Below are positions 1 through 10,100 of a DNA stretch of 64,000 bases, piece after piece. The first letter of the stretch is position 1, and each line of letters begins with the position of its first letter. The notes beneath the pieces were generated by a model. It worked only from the letters and a program-made list of their open reading frames with translations. It did not search any database and had not been told where the DNA came from. Position numbers and translations under genes: made by a program. The stretch is from Chryseobacterium pennipullorum (lineage in GTDB: Bacteria > Bacteroidota > Bacteroidia > Flavobacteriales > Weeksellaceae), in contig NZ_QNVV01000001.1 in assembly GCF_003384725.1 (NCBI RefSeq), positions 186,001-250,000 of the forward strand. Direction: 5' to 3'.

Positions 1-754
1 TGTCCTGACGCCCATGAAAAATGACATTTTTCAGACCCAGAAATTCTTTCATCTGAAGCAAGACCTCCTTATCTTTCCCATCTCCTAAAATATGAAGCAG
101 GATGTTTTCACCTTTCAGCCTGGAAAATACCTTCAGCAGATTATCAAACCCTTTTCTGGGTGAGAGATTGCCAATCGCCACTACATTTTTGTAATTGTAT
201 TTGAAACATTCTGGTTTAAGGGACACCGCCAGTTTATCCTCAATAAAATCGAAGTCTACCGGGTTATTTATTTTAACAATTTTCTTTTTCCTGATATTGA
301 AATTATCCACGAGATCCTTCATCATATCATCACTCTGTGCAATAATCTTCTGATAGTTATTATAAAAATTATAGAAAAATTTAATCTCTTTTCGGGTGAC
401 ATGCTGGGTCACCACATTGGTTTCCCTGGCAATGAATTTGGTTCTTGGAAAAAGCTTTATAAACAATGATAAATAGGCATTCACTTCACCAAATCCGGAA
501 AATACAATATCAGGTTTTCTTCTGTAAATCTCACCGAGAATGGGCTTTAAGGAATGTCTTATTCTTTCTGTGTTGATATCAATAATTTCAACATCATTTT
601 TAAGAAAATTGAGATATCCGCCCTTTTTACGCAACAGCAAAATCTTGGGTTCAAAACGATCCCTGGAAAGATGATTTGCTATTGTGGTAACAATCCTCTC
701 TGCACCTCCGGTTTCCAGATCAGGCAGAATAAATATGACAGATATTTTTTTCAT
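1..754 (-). CDS. Glycosyltransferase, GT4-like (C-terminus cut by window edge)
   Basis: About 251 residues are visible from the ATG; the rest lies beyond base 1. The protein begins MKKISVIFILPDLETGGAER, the usual N-terminus of GT-B fold family 4 (glycosyl transferases group 1) enzymes, with the GGAER acceptor-side loop. Further on it has NLSPRKGFDNLL and LHILGDG, which match the start of the donor-binding domain (the NLxxxKGxxxLL and xxGxG pattern). Such enzymes move a sugar from a nucleotide donor to a lipid or glycan on the cytoplasmic face of the membrane, usually for polysaccharide or lipopolysaccharide assembly. The exact sugar cannot be told. No start or stop is seen in frame before the edge. 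Confidence 0.85.
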   Translation of the reverse strand, partial: MKKISVIFILPDLETGGAERIVTTIANHLSRDRFEPKILLLRKKGGYLNFLKNDVEIIDINTERIRHSLKPILGEIYRRKPDIVFSGFGEVNAYLSLFIKLFPRTKFIARETNVVTQHVTRKEIKFFYNFYNNYQKIIAQSDDMMKDLVDNFNIRKKKIVKINNPVDFDFIEDKLAVSLKPECFKYNYKNVVAIGNLSPRKGFDNLLKVFSRLKGENILLHILGDGKDKEVLLQMKEFLGLKNVIFHGRQD

Positions 755-979
755 CAGTTAAAGTTACTAAAAAGTTTCATTACGTGTCAAATATTCAAAG
801 GAAGAAGAGGTATGGATAACCGCCATTCCCTTTATCGTTATGAAAGAGTTGGATACCAATTTTACCGTATTTCCATGAAAGAAATATAGAAATAACATTA
901 TATTCAACCGTACCCTTAACTTTTTGCAGAGCCTTAATTTTTGCCTGATAGAACGATCTGCATTCCGGGCATAAAAATA

Positions 980-1010
980 GCCGGAGCTAAGTTTCCTTCA
1001 GCTCCGGCCA
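980..1010 (-). terminator. Hairpin terminator downstream of recQ
   Basis: A perfect 9-bp stem, GCCGGAGCT and AGCTCCGGC, with an 11-nt loop lies about 80 bases after the recQ stop. T/A-rich runs flank it on both sides, so it could also serve the opposite strand. The remaining 755-1091 region holds no convincing gene. Confidence 0.7.
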
Positions 1011-1091
1011 ATATTTTACTCTTCTTTCTAATACAGCTTAAAAAATTAAAAACACTGGATGGCATTGTGCCATACCATTGATTTTATAAGG

Positions 1092-3296
1092 TTAATTAGC
1101 GACATCACTAATGAATTTGATTCTCAGCATCCGCACTTCTTCATCAGACAGTTCATCACCGAACTCATCCAAAAGCACTTTCATGCTGTCGCTTTCCGAT
1201 TCATTCATAAATTCCATGAACCCGTCTACGATATCTTCATCGAAATTATCTTCTATATAATAATCGATGTTTAATTTCGTTCCCTGATAGACAATTCTTT
1301 CCATTTCTTTCAGAAGTTCATCCATCGAGAGGTTTTTTGCCCTTGCTATATCTTCAAGGTCTATTTTTTTATCGGTGCTCTGAATGATGAAAACTTTATG
1401 GCTTGATTTGTTGGCCACCTGTTTCAGCACCATATCCTGAGTACGTTCTATATTATTGTCCTCAACGTATGTTTTAATATAGTCTGCGAATTCCTTACCA
1501 TATTTTTTGGCTTTCCCTTCTCCCACTCCATAGATCTTATTGATCTCATCTACCGTAATCGGGTACTGTACCGTCATATCTTCCAGGCTCGGATCCATAA
1601 AAACGGTATATGGCGGAATGCCATGCTTTTTGGCCACCTTCTTCCGTAATTCTTTTAAAAGGGCAAACAGCTTCTGGTCCAAACCTCCGCCAGCTTGCAT
1701 CTGAACCTGGTCACTTTCCGCTTTGGCCTGCGTAAGATCAAACTCACGGTCTTCAGCAATTAAAAAAGGATCAGAAGTTTTACCACTCAAGACATTTCTC
1801 CCTTTTTCTGCAATTTTCAAAACACCATAGGTCTCAATATCTTTCTGCAAGAAATTCTGAACGGTAGCCTGTCGCAGGATCGTTTTCCAGTAATTATCTT
1901 TTTCTTCTTTTCCAAAACCAAAATGAGGATTCTGCTCCAGCTTATAAGATTTGGTCACTGCCGTTTCCTTACCGACAATCACGGAGATCAAATCTTTGGA
2001 TTTGAATTTTTCCCCGGTATCATTAATCAATTCCAGTGATTTCTTAAGATCTGCGGTAGCATCTTTTAGTTTGGGTGGATGTGAGGAATTATCACACATA
2101 TTCGCACCGTCTCCATGCACCGGATCAAAAACTTCTCCGAAATAATAAAGGATGTACTGTCTCCTGCTCATTGAAGTTTCCGCATAGCCCACCACCTCAT
2201 TCAAAAGCTGTAATCCGATTTCTCTTTCCGAGACCGGCTTCTGTGCCAGGAATTTTTCCAGTTTCTCTATATCTTTAGGATCATAAAATGCCAGACAGTA
2301 CCCTTCTCCGCCATCCCGGCCAGCCCTTCCCGTTTCCTGGTAGTAGCTTTCCAGAGATTTTGGAAAATCATAGTGGATTACAAAACGTACATCCGGTTTA
2401 TCGATTCCCATTCCAAAAGCAATCGTTGCGACGATCACATCCACTTCCTCCATCAGGAATTTGTCCTGGTTGGCCACTCTTACTTTCTGATCCAGCCCTG
2501 CATGGTAAGGAAGAGCATTGATTCCGTTAACCTGCAGCAATTGGGCAAACTCCTCAACCTTTCTGCGGCTCAGGCAGTATACAATGCCCGATTTCCCTTT
2601 GTGCTGATTGATAAATTTTACGATTTCCTTATCTACATTGATTTTCGGACAAACCTCATAATACAGATTAGGGCGGTTAAAGCTTTCTTTAAAGACTAAA
2701 GCATTTGTCATCCCCAGTGTTTTCTGGATATCATCCTGAACCTTAGGCGTTGCAGTTGCCGTAAGGGCAATTACCGGTACATCTGCGATCTTATCTATAA
2801 TCTGTTTAAGATTTCTGTATTCCGGCCGGAAATCATGTCCCCATTCAGAAATACAGTGCGCTTCGTCAATAGCAAAGAAGGAAATTGTCACTTCTTTCAA
2901 AAAATCCAGGTAATCATCTTTAATCAGTGATTCCGGAGCCACATACAAAAGTTTGGTTTTGCCACTTTTGATATCGTCAAAAACCTGTTTTGTCTGTGTC
3001 TTATTCAATGATGAATTTAATACGTGTGCTACCCCATCATCAGATGAAAGGCCATTCACTGCATCTACCTGATTCTTCATTAAGGCTATTAGGGGCGAAA
3101 CGACGATTGCCGTACCTTCCGATATTAGTGCCGGAAGCTGATAGCATAATGATTTTCCACCTCCTGTCGGCATCAAAACAAAAATATCCTTTCCATTCAA
3201 AAGATTATCTATGATTTGTTCCTGCTGTCCTTTAAATGTAGAAAACCCAAAATACTTTTTCAATTCGCCTGATAAATTGGCTTTTTTTGCGCTCAT
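1092..3296 (-). CDS. recQ: ATP-dependent DNA helicase RecQ
   Basis: A 734-residue 3'-5' DNA helicase of superfamily 2 used in recombination and fork repair in the cytoplasm. The Walker A motif MPTGGGKS is near residues 42-49. The DEAH box ([18 protein letters not shown]) and the motif [18 protein letters not shown] plus [10 protein letters not shown] (motif VI) follow in the expected order. A RecQ zinc-binding/winged-helix region comes next, then an HRDC-like segment ([17 protein letters not shown]) near residues 530-600. The C-terminal extension is acidic and longer than E. coli RecQ, which is common in Bacteroidota. The gene stands alone, divergent from the next gene. Confidence 0.97.
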   Translation of the reverse strand: MSAKKANLSGELKKYFGFSTFKGQQEQIIDNLLNGKDIFVLMPTGGGKSLCYQLPALISEGTAIVVSPLIALMKNQVDAVNGLSSDDGVAHVLNSSLNKTQTKQVFDDIKSGKTKLLYVAPESLIKDDYLDFLKEVTISFFAIDEAHCISEWGHDFRPEYRNLKQIIDKIADVPVIALTATATPKVQDDIQKTLGMTNALVFKESFNRPNLYYEVCPKINVDKEIVKFINQHKGKSGIVYCLSRRKVEEFAQLLQVNGINALPYHAGLDQKVRVANQDKFLMEEVDVIVATIAFGMGIDKPDVRFVIHYDFPKSLESYYQETGRAGRDGGEGYCLAFYDPKDIEKLEKFLAQKPVSEREIGLQLLNEVVGYAETSMSRRQYILYYFGEVFDPVHGDGANMCDNSSHPPKLKDATADLKKSLELINDTGEKFKSKDLISVIVGKETAVTKSYKLEQNPHFGFGKEEKDNYWKTILRQATVQNFLQKDIETYGVLKIAEKGRNVLSGKTSDPFLIAEDREFDLTQAKAESDQVQMQAGGGLDQKLFALLKELRKKVAKKHGIPPYTVFMDPSLEDMTVQYPITVDEINKIYGVGEGKAKKYGKEFADYIKTYVEDNNIERTQDMVLKQVANKSSHKVFIIQSTDKKIDLEDIARAKNLSMDELLKEMERIVYQGTKLNIDYYIEDNFDEDIVDGFMEFMNESESDSMKVLLDEFGDELSDEEVRMLRIKFISDVAN

Positions 3297-3328
3297 CTAA
3301 TTTTCTATTGCTAAATTTGCATATAACC

Positions 3329-3336
3329 CAAAGTTA
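3329..3336 (-). promoter_or_regulatory. Bacteroidota -7 box for recQ
   Basis: Read on the minus strand this is TAACTTTG, a perfect match to the TAnnTTTG element used by the primary sigma factor of Bacteroidota. It lies about 33 bases before the recQ ATG. No clear TTG -33 box is seen. Confidence 0.5.
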
Positions 3337-3454
3337 TAAAATTTCTGCTTAAAATAAAAGCGAACGAATTTATAAAAAATAAAATTTATATTAAATATTG
3401 TTTTTAAAATATAACGTTTTTTAGAAACTTTTTTGTATACCCTATTGTAGTAAA

Positions 3455-4414
3455 ATGGACAGAACCAACATCATATCAATTGCTAAAAGCACTTTGGATA
3501 TAGAGATTTCAGAACTCGAAAAATTGAAAAACAGAATTGATGACCAGTTTGCGCGGGCTGTTGAGATCATCAATTCGGCAACAGGCAAACTCATTGTGGT
3601 GGGCATAGGGAAATCGGCTCATGTAGGGAATAAGATCGTAGCCACATTAAATTCTACCGGTACTCCTTCACAGTTTTTGCACGCCTCAGAAGCCATTCAT
3701 GGAGATCTGGGAGTGATCCAAAAGCAGGATGTTGTTTTATGTATTTCCAATTCCGGCAACTCTCCGGAGATCGCGAATCTTGTTCCTTATTTAAAAGACT
3801 ATTCTTCTGCCCTGATAGGAATGACCGGCAATAAAGCAAGTAAGCTGGCAGAATTTTCCGAGGTGATCCTGGATACCCATGTAGACGTAGAAGCCTGTCC
3901 AAACAAATTGGCACCTACCAGCTCTACTACAATTCAGATGGCATTGGGAGATGCTCTGGCAGTTGCTTTGATGGAACTGAATGATTTCAAGGCTAATGAT
4001 TTTGCCAAATTTCATCCGGGAGGCAGCTTAGGGAAAAACCTTACTTCAAAAGTGGAGCAGTTTCTTTCTTCACAGAAACCTCAGGTTGCAGAAGATGCCT
4101 CGATAAGAGATGTGATCATTTCCATCAGTGCCTCAAGCCACGGAATCACGGTGGTGACCGATGCAGACCAGATTACCGGAGTCATTACAGACGGAGATCT
4201 TCGAAGAATGCTGATGCAGGGGGAAGATATCAATAAAGCCCTGGCTAAAGATATTATGTCTTCACATCCGAGAACGATAGAAAAAGAAGCGCTGGCCAAA
4301 GAAGCTATGAAAATACTGAAAGAGAACAATATCGGACAGCTCGTGGTAACAGAAAACGGAAAATATTTCGGGATCATCGATCTTCACAAGCTCCTGGATG
4401 AAGGAATAAACTAA
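3455..4414 (+). CDS. kdsD: KpsF/GutQ family sugar-phosphate isomerase (arabinose-5-phosphate isomerase)
   Basis: A 319-residue protein with an N-terminal SIS domain (GIGKSAHVG at residues 50-58; ISNSGNSPEI further on) and two C-terminal CBS domains from about residue 205. This is the layout of D-arabinose 5-phosphate isomerase, which turns ribulose 5-phosphate into arabinose 5-phosphate for KDO synthesis in the outer-membrane lipid pathway. Length matches the E. coli enzyme (328). The next gene follows after 10 bases, so the two may be co-transcribed. The family call is firm; the substrate is inferred from family membership. Confidence 0.92.
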   Translation: MDRTNIISIAKSTLDIEISELEKLKNRIDDQFARAVEIINSATGKLIVVGIGKSAHVGNKIVATLNSTGTPSQFLHASEAIHGDLGVIQKQDVVLCISNSGNSPEIANLVPYLKDYSSALIGMTGNKASKLAEFSEVILDTHVDVEACPNKLAPTSSTTIQMALGDALAVALMELNDFKANDFAKFHPGGSLGKNLTSKVEQFLSSQKPQVAEDASIRDVIISISASSHGITVVTDADQITGVITDGDLRRMLMQGEDINKALAKDIMSSHPRTIEKEALAKEAMKILKENNIGQLVVTENGKYFGIIDLHKLLDEGIN

Positions 4415-4424
4415 TGGGATTGTC

Positions 4425-4988
4425 ATGAGCCAATTTCTGAGAAAACATATTGAAGGAATCGTCAATCTCAGCGATGAAGAATTTGAAACCGTGCAATCGC
4501 TTTTCATCAAAAGGAAATTCCGAAAAAGACAGTTTGTCATTCAGGAAAACCAGATGGTCAGTGAGATCTACCTGATTGAAAAAGGGCTTCTTAAAAGTAG
4601 TTTTACGGATCAGACCGGGAAAGAACACATCCTTCAGTTTGCTGCGGCTAACTGGTGGATTTCGGATTTCGCAGGCTTCTTTAAAAAAGAACCTTCTTCT
4701 TTGGCTGTAGACTGTATTGAAGATACTGAAATGTATGCAGTATCTCATGAAAATCTACAAGTTCTCTGCTCGGAAATACCCGTCATGGAACATTTTTTCA
4801 GAATAAAGTCTAATTTCGGATATGTGGCGCTGCAACAAAGAATCCTTTCTTTAATGAGCAAATCTGCCAAAGAACGCTATGAAGATTTTGTACAGCAGTA
4901 TCCCGGATTTATCAATCATCTTCCCAAACAGCTTATCGCCGCCTATCTGGGCATCTCAAGGGAGACCTTGAGCAGGTTATATACTTAA
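4425..4988 (+). CDS. Crp/Fnr family transcriptional regulator
   Basis: A 187-residue cytoplasmic regulator. Residues about 20-110 form a cyclic-nucleotide-binding-type beta barrel (RQFVIQENQMVSEIYLIEKG), and the C-terminus ends in a helix-turn-helix (KQLIAAYLGISRETLSRLY). It lacks the Cys cluster of oxygen-sensing Fnr. The recognition helix sits at the very end, the usual short form in Flavobacteria. It follows the isomerase gene by 10 bases and precedes a DJ-1/PfpI gene, which it may control. The ligand is unknown. Confidence 0.88.
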   Translation: MSQFLRKHIEGIVNLSDEEFETVQSLFIKRKFRKRQFVIQENQMVSEIYLIEKGLLKSSFTDQTGKEHILQFAAANWWISDFAGFFKKEPSSLAVDCIEDTEMYAVSHENLQVLCSEIPVMEHFFRIKSNFGYVALQQRILSLMSKSAKERYEDFVQQYPGFINHLPKQLIAAYLGISRETLSRLYT

Positions 4989-5016
4989 AGTGTGATGTAG
5001 ATCACGCTTTTTTTTT
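4987..5016 (+). terminator. Terminator after the Crp/Fnr gene
   Basis: A 10-bp stem with one G-T pair (AAAGTGTGAT and ATCACGCTTT) and a 4-nt loop, followed by a long T run. The stem overlaps the stop codon. The stem also looks like a CRP half-site pair, but the T run makes a terminator more likely. Confidence 0.75.
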
Positions 5017-5084
5017 GAGGTAAGTCCTTATTCCGTTTATTTTAAAATGACAATCTTTGCAATACAACTTTAAACATAAAATTT

Positions 5085-5771
5085 ATGAAAAAGAAAGCAT
5101 TAATTGTAGTGACCAGTGTGGAGAAATATCCTGAAATGGATCGGGCAACGGGATTATGGCTTGGAGAAGCCGTTCATTTCTATGAAAAACTTCATGAAAA
5201 AGGATACGAGATTGATTTTGTAAGTCCAAAGGGAGGATACACCCCCCTTGATCCAATTTCTTTACAAATGTTTGTGCAGCCTGTAGATTGGAAATACTAC
5301 TCGGATGACACTTTCAGGGATAAACTCGGGAACACCCTGACCCCTGATATGATCAATCCTGATGATTACAGTGTTATTTATTATTCAGGCGGACACGGTG
5401 TTGTATGGGATTTTCCGGATAATAAAGAACTTCAGAAAACCGCCCGTACCATTTATGAGAATGGAGGAATTGTTTCTTCAGTGTGTCATGGGGCTGTCGG
5501 GCTTTTCAACATCAGTCTTTCTAACGGCGAATTGCTGATTAAAGACAAAACCCTCACAGGGTTTTCAAATTCTGAAGAGATCGCAGCTGAACTGGCAGAC
5601 CATATGCCATATCTTACGGAAGATGTGCTGAAAAGTAAAGGTGCTCACTATGTAAAGGCAGATCAGGATTTTGTTCCTTTTGCTGTTGCTGACGGAAGAT
5701 TGGTCACAGGACAGAATCCACAATCCGGAGGTGCGGTTGCTGAAAAAGTTCTTGAGATTCTAGAAAATTAG
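5085..5771 (+). CDS. Type 1 glutamine amidotransferase-like protein (DJ-1/PfpI, Hsp31-like)
   Basis: A 228-residue protein of the DJ-1/PfpI superfamily. The nucleophile elbow SSVCHGAVG near residues 130-138 holds the expected Cys followed by His. The upstream YYSGGHGVVWD segment gives the Gly-rich loop with the conserved acid region of the Hsp31/class I chaperone-like branch. Members are glyoxalase III, deglycase-type or chaperone proteins that deal with reactive carbonyls; which one applies here is not visible. The gene sits after the Crp/Fnr regulator and ends in its own strong terminator. Confidence 0.88.
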   Translation: MKKKALIVVTSVEKYPEMDRATGLWLGEAVHFYEKLHEKGYEIDFVSPKGGYTPLDPISLQMFVQPVDWKYYSDDTFRDKLGNTLTPDMINPDDYSVIYYSGGHGVVWDFPDNKELQKTARTIYENGGIVSSVCHGAVGLFNISLSNGELLIKDKTLTGFSNSEEIAAELADHMPYLTEDVLKSKGAHYVKADQDFVPFAVADGRLVTGQNPQSGGAVAEKVLEILEN

Positions 5772-5791
5772 GATACGCTTCCAGATAATCC

Positions 5792-5840
5792 GAACCAGAT
5801 CCGGCCAATTATAGTAAGAACCGGATCTGGTTCTGTTTTG
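5792..5840 (+). terminator. Strong terminator after the DJ-1/PfpI gene
   Basis: A perfect 13-bp stem, GAACCAGATCCGG and CCGGATCTGGTTC, with a 16-nt loop, followed by TGTTTTG. Confidence 0.8.
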
Positions 5841-5977
5841 ATATACTATTTGCAGGTATCAGAAACCATTGAACAAAATCTTAACCAATAAATTCTAAAT
5901 ACTAATTATTATTTCATAATTTCGCAGACTTAAACTGCTTACCTGTGAAAGGGCGCAGCTCAGACAGATTCTACTAT

Positions 5978-6805
5978 ATGGATAACAATAAAGAGATGTC
6001 CTTTCTGGGGCACATTGGAGAATTAAGAGGCCATCTGGTCCGTTCTATTATCGCTATTGTAATTGCTGCTTTTGCAGTTGGTTATAATATCAACTGGATT
6101 ATGGATCATATCTTCTTTGGGCCTACACGAAATGACTTTCCTACCTTCAGAATTGTAAATCATTTTTCGAGGATGATCATAGGAGAAGACAGCATTCATC
6201 TGCCAAAAGATTTCCCCGTTCGTGTACAGAGGCTTTATCAGCAGTTTAATGTTATGATGGCTGTTTCTGTTTTTGGAGGAATGGTGGGGGCATTTCCTTA
6301 TATTGTATGGGAACTGTGGCGCTTTATCGGCCCGGCCTTACATCCGAGAGAAAAGAAGAATTCTATTTATATCATTAATGCCGTGTGGATCCTTTTTATG
6401 ACGGGAGTGTTGTGCGGTTATTTTTTAATTCTTCCTTTCGCCGTAAATTTTGGAGTGATCTTTAAAATTTCGGATATTATTGTTCCGCTTTATGATTTGA
6501 GTGATTACACCACACTTTTTCTGCAGGTGGTTCTGGGCATGGGAGTCATTTTCCTCTTCCCTATTCTGATCTATTTCCTTACCAGTATCGGAATCCTGAC
6601 GCCTACCTTTATGAAAACGTACCGTCGCCATGCAATTGTTTTGATTATGGTGGTAGCAGCCATTATCACACCGGCCGATGTTTTAAGCATGCTGATGGCC
6701 GCCTTTCCGCTGCTGATCTTATATGAGTTCAGTATTATGATGTGTAGCTTCACGTATAAAAAGATACAGAAAAACAATTCAAATCTCCCTGCTGTTCAAA
6801 AGTAA
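5978..6805 (+). CDS. tatC: Twin-arginine translocase subunit TatC
   Basis: The integral membrane receptor of the Tat system, which exports folded proteins. It begins MDNNKEMSFLGHIGELRGHL, which holds the conserved cytoplasmic FxxHxxELRxxL motif, then six hydrophobic spans, including the FGGMVGAFPYIVWELWRFIGPAL block (TM2 region) and the PADVLSM segment near the last spans. 275 residues is the normal size. I chose the ATG at 5978 over an in-frame GTG at 5945 because the family starts close to this motif. No tatA or tatB is adjacent; in Bacteroidota these are often elsewhere. Confidence 0.96.
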   Translation: MDNNKEMSFLGHIGELRGHLVRSIIAIVIAAFAVGYNINWIMDHIFFGPTRNDFPTFRIVNHFSRMIIGEDSIHLPKDFPVRVQRLYQQFNVMMAVSVFGGMVGAFPYIVWELWRFIGPALHPREKKNSIYIINAVWILFMTGVLCGYFLILPFAVNFGVIFKISDIIVPLYDLSDYTTLFLQVVLGMGVIFLFPILIYFLTSIGILTPTFMKTYRRHAIVLIMVVAAIITPADVLSMLMAAFPLLILYEFSIMMCSFTYKKIQKNNSNLPAVQK

Positions 6806-6842
6806 CTGAACATAAAAAATTTTAACAAATATTAAAATTATA

Positions 6843-6876
6843 AAAAATTCACTTTTCCCAGAAAAGTGAATTTTTC
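6843..6876 (+). terminator. Terminator after tatC
   Basis: A long A/T-rich stem (AAATTCACTTTTC and GAAAAGTGAATTT) with a 3-nt loop, followed by a T run. Confidence 0.75.
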
Positions 6877-7012
6877 TTTTTATAATGCGGTAAATCACAA
6901 TGTTTTAGTTATTCCTTTAAAGAAAATAACAATATAATTATCATTTAAGTAACAATCAATCAGAAAAATATTTTATATTTACAATAATTAACTCAATTTA
7001 TTACGATAATAT

Positions 7013-9943
7013 ATGAAAAAGAAAATTATTTTTGCTTTCGCATTAGCTTTGAGCCTAACCAGCTTACAGGCTCAGCGGTGGGAACCTGTATCTGAAAAGG
7101 TGGCTCCCGTAAGGAAGGAAGTCAATATTGTCTACGCTTACAGAGTCGACCTGGCTTCGATCAGAAGTCTTCTGAAAAATGCACCTGAAGCCGGGCAGGG
7201 ATCTCCGGTCATCATCTCACTACCTACGACAAGTGGAAAAGTGGAGCGGTTTTCCGTATACAGCTCTCCTGTAGTGGAAAAATCTATGGCAGACCGGTAT
7301 GAGCTGGGAGCCTATGCCGGAATCGGAATAGATGATCCTAACAAACAGATCAGATTCAGTACGGCACCCAACGATTTCCAGTCTATGCTTTTTGATGGAA
7401 ATACAGGAAAATACGAATTTATAGAGCCGGTGAACAACGCAAAAGATATCTATGGTGTCTTCTATAAATCCAACAAATCTAAAACGGATCCTTTTGAATG
7501 TACAACTTCTGAGCCTATAGAAATGAAAAAGGGAATGCAGAAGCTTTTAAAAACAAAAACGGTTCTGAACGGTTCACAAGTTTTCAATAAAAGCAACCAG
7601 CAAAAGTACCGTACGTATAGAATTGCCATTTCTGTAAACGGAGAATATACTCAGCTGGCTGGAGGTGTGCCTCAGGCTGCCGCCCGTATCAATGCAACAA
7701 TGAACCGTGTAAACGGTGTATTTGAGAAAGACTTTGGTATTCATATGAATGTTCTGGATGTACCGCAACTTATTTATACAGATCCTGCTACCGATCCATA
7801 TACGACGGTTGTTAACGGTGCGCCTGGTGCCTGGAATCTGGAGGTTCAGCGTGCTATAACAGCAGCTATAGGTAATGATGCTTATGATATCGGCCATTTC
7901 TTTGGACACAAAGGAGGAGGCGGAAGTGCTGGGGATGTAGGAAACGTATGTAGAAACCCAGTAGATAATGATGACGATACTTCAAAAGGTGCCGGAATCA
8001 CTTCTCCAAGCGTAGCGAACCAACCTTTCGGTGATAATTTCGATATTGATTTTGTAGCACACGAAATAGGTCATCAATTCGGTGGTGCCCATACAATGTC
8101 TCTTGCTCTTCATGGTGCTCATATGGAACCGGGGTCAGGATCTACGATTATGGGGTATGCAGGAATTACCAATGCCAATGTACAGATGCATTCCGACGCT
8201 TATTTCCATACTAAAAATATTGAAGAAGTAGAAACATATGTAAGTTCTCAGACTTGTGGGGTCATCACGCCTGTTGCCAATACTCCACCTACAATACAAC
8301 CACTAGCGGTTAAATCAATCCCTAAAGGAACGGCCTTTGTACTGACGGCGAGTGCATCGGATGCTGAAAATGATCCAATGACCTATACATGGGAACAATA
8401 TGATCTTGCGGCCACAACCTTTGGCCCTGTAAGCCCAACACGAACAAATGGAGCTAACTTCAGATCATTAATGCCTACCACTTCTCCTACCCGTTACTTC
8501 CCTAAACTGGAAACTGTCCTTGCCGGAACATTGGTCAATATACCAGGTTGGGAAACCGTATCCAATGTCAAGAGAAATATGAACTTCAAGGTAACCGTAA
8601 GAGATAACCACCCTACTGTTACTCAGCAGCAGACACAAAGCGCTCTGGCTCAGATAAACGTAGGAAATGAAGGCCCATTCAAAGTGACTTCAGCATCGGT
8701 TTACAATAATACTCCGGGAGCAATTACCTGGGATGTAGTGAATACCAATGCTGCTCCTTACAATGTACAGAATGTTAAGATAGACTATACAACAGATAAC
8801 GGGGTTAACTGGACTGTGATCACTCCATCTACTCCTAATGACGGATCTGAACCGTATTCTTTCGCTTCCCTTGCTACAGGCGCAAACCTGAAGGTAAGAG
8901 TAAGTGCTCTTGATAATGTATTCTATGCCATAGGAAATGCGACTGTTTCGGCTGCTGCAGAATGCTCAGCCACAGCCCCGACAGGAATCGCTGTTTCGGG
9001 AATTACAAAAACTTCTGCCAGCATCAACTGGACGGCATCACAAGGAGCTACCTATTCATTAATGTATAGAAAATTAGGAACTGCTACATGGACTACACTC
9101 CCTGTTACCACCAACTCCTATTATCTTACCGGATTGGACGAAGCAACTCAATATGAGGTACAGATTGCCAAGGTTTGCGGATCTACTACAGGAACATACT
9201 CCACAGCGACCATCTTTGCAACGCTTTATTATGAAACATGTACGGTTTCTTCAAACCCTGAAGATGAGTTTATTTCCAACGTTACAGTAACTCCTGTAGG
9301 AATGCCTGCCATATCAAACACCAGCCAGGGCTCTGCATATTCAGACTATACCCCTGATTTCAGCAAGATAATTACTTTGAAAAAAGGAATTGCAGGAAAT
9401 ACGATCAGCGTGTCTAAATCATGGAATGGCCAATCGTATAACGATGGGGTAAGAGCTTGGATTGACTATAATAAAGATGGGCAGTTCACTGCTTCTGAAA
9501 TGATTTTCTCCAGTGCTCCAAGTACTACCACACCTGTTTCAGGAACCTTTACTGTTCCGGCAGATGCGTACACCAACGGAAACGTCATCATGAGAGTGGT
9601 ATTGTCCTATAATACGCTGCCGCAAACCGGATGTATCAGCCCGCAGTATGGTGAGGTTGAAGACTACCCTGTTCGCATTGTGGATGGAAATCTGAGCACT
9701 CATGATACAACGAAAGATAACAGTGGAATTCAGATCTTCCCTAACCCGGTAAATGATGTATTAAACATCACTCAGGTATCATCTAAAGCATTGTATACCA
9801 TTACCAATATGGCAGGACAGATCGTGATGAACGGTCAGATCACAGATAACAAAATTTCTGTTGGAAGATTAAGCGTAGGTGCTTATGTAATTTCTATTGA
9901 AGATAAAGGAACGAAGACCAATCTGAAATTTATCAAAAAATAA
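7013..9943 (+). CDS. Secreted reprolysin-like zinc metalloprotease with T9SS sorting domain
   Basis: A 976-residue exported protein. It has a signal peptide (MKKKIIFAFALALSLTSLQAQ), a propeptide-like region, and a metzincin zinc motif HEIGHQFGGAH at residues 350-360 (HExxHxxGxxH). A fibronectin type III domain lies near 655-735, a GEVEDY-type domain (YGEVEDYPV) near 880, and a type A type IX secretion domain from about 905 (IQIFPNPVNDVLNI to FIKK). The expected product is a cell-surface or released protease cleaved at its C-terminus by the Por/T9SS machinery. It is a single-gene unit with its own terminator. The substrate is unknown. Confidence 0.95.
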   Translation: MKKKIIFAFALALSLTSLQAQRWEPVSEKVAPVRKEVNIVYAYRVDLASIRSLLKNAPEAGQGSPVIISLPTTSGKVERFSVYSSPVVEKSMADRYELGAYAGIGIDDPNKQIRFSTAPNDFQSMLFDGNTGKYEFIEPVNNAKDIYGVFYKSNKSKTDPFECTTSEPIEMKKGMQKLLKTKTVLNGSQVFNKSNQQKYRTYRIAISVNGEYTQLAGGVPQAAARINATMNRVNGVFEKDFGIHMNVLDVPQLIYTDPATDPYTTVVNGAPGAWNLEVQRAITAAIGNDAYDIGHFFGHKGGGGSAGDVGNVCRNPVDNDDDTSKGAGITSPSVANQPFGDNFDIDFVAHEIGHQFGGAHTMSLALHGAHMEPGSGSTIMGYAGITNANVQMHSDAYFHTKNIEEVETYVSSQTCGVITPVANTPPTIQPLAVKSIPKGTAFVLTASASDAENDPMTYTWEQYDLAATTFGPVSPTRTNGANFRSLMPTTSPTRYFPKLETVLAGTLVNIPGWETVSNVKRNMNFKVTVRDNHPTVTQQQTQSALAQINVGNEGPFKVTSASVYNNTPGAITWDVVNTNAAPYNVQNVKIDYTTDNGVNWTVITPSTPNDGSEPYSFASLATGANLKVRVSALDNVFYAIGNATVSAAAECSATAPTGIAVSGITKTSASINWTASQGATYSLMYRKLGTATWTTLPVTTNSYYLTGLDEATQYEVQIAKVCGSTTGTYSTATIFATLYYETCTVSSNPEDEFISNVTVTPVGMPAISNTSQGSAYSDYTPDFSKIITLKKGIAGNTISVSKSWNGQSYNDGVRAWIDYNKDGQFTASEMIFSSAPSTTTPVSGTFTVPADAYTNGNVIMRVVLSYNTLPQTGCISPQYGEVEDYPVRIVDGNLSTHDTTKDNSGIQIFPNPVNDVLNITQVSSKALYTITNMAGQIVMNGQITDNKISVGRLSVGAYVISIEDKGTKTNLKFIKK

Positions 9944-9961
9944 TATCATTATACCATAATA

Positions 9962-9988
9962 AGAGCCCGGTTATAGCCGGGCTTTTTT
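9962..9988 (+). terminator. Terminator after the T9SS protease
   Basis: A GC-rich stem AGCCCGG and CCGGGCT followed by six T. Confidence 0.85.
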
Positions 9989-10100
9989 CATGACCGGGAA
10001 AAGTGAATTGCAGTCCGGATAATCTGTATTTTTTAAATACTTTGCATGCAGCTGTTAATTAAATTTTCTATTTTTGAAAAGATTATTAATACAATTTAAA

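Noticed and set aside
4990..5007. A CRP-like site (TGTGA, six bases, TCACG) right after the Crp/Fnr gene
   Set aside because: The same bases form a stem next to a long T run at the gene end, which a terminator explains better. A regulatory role cannot be excluded.
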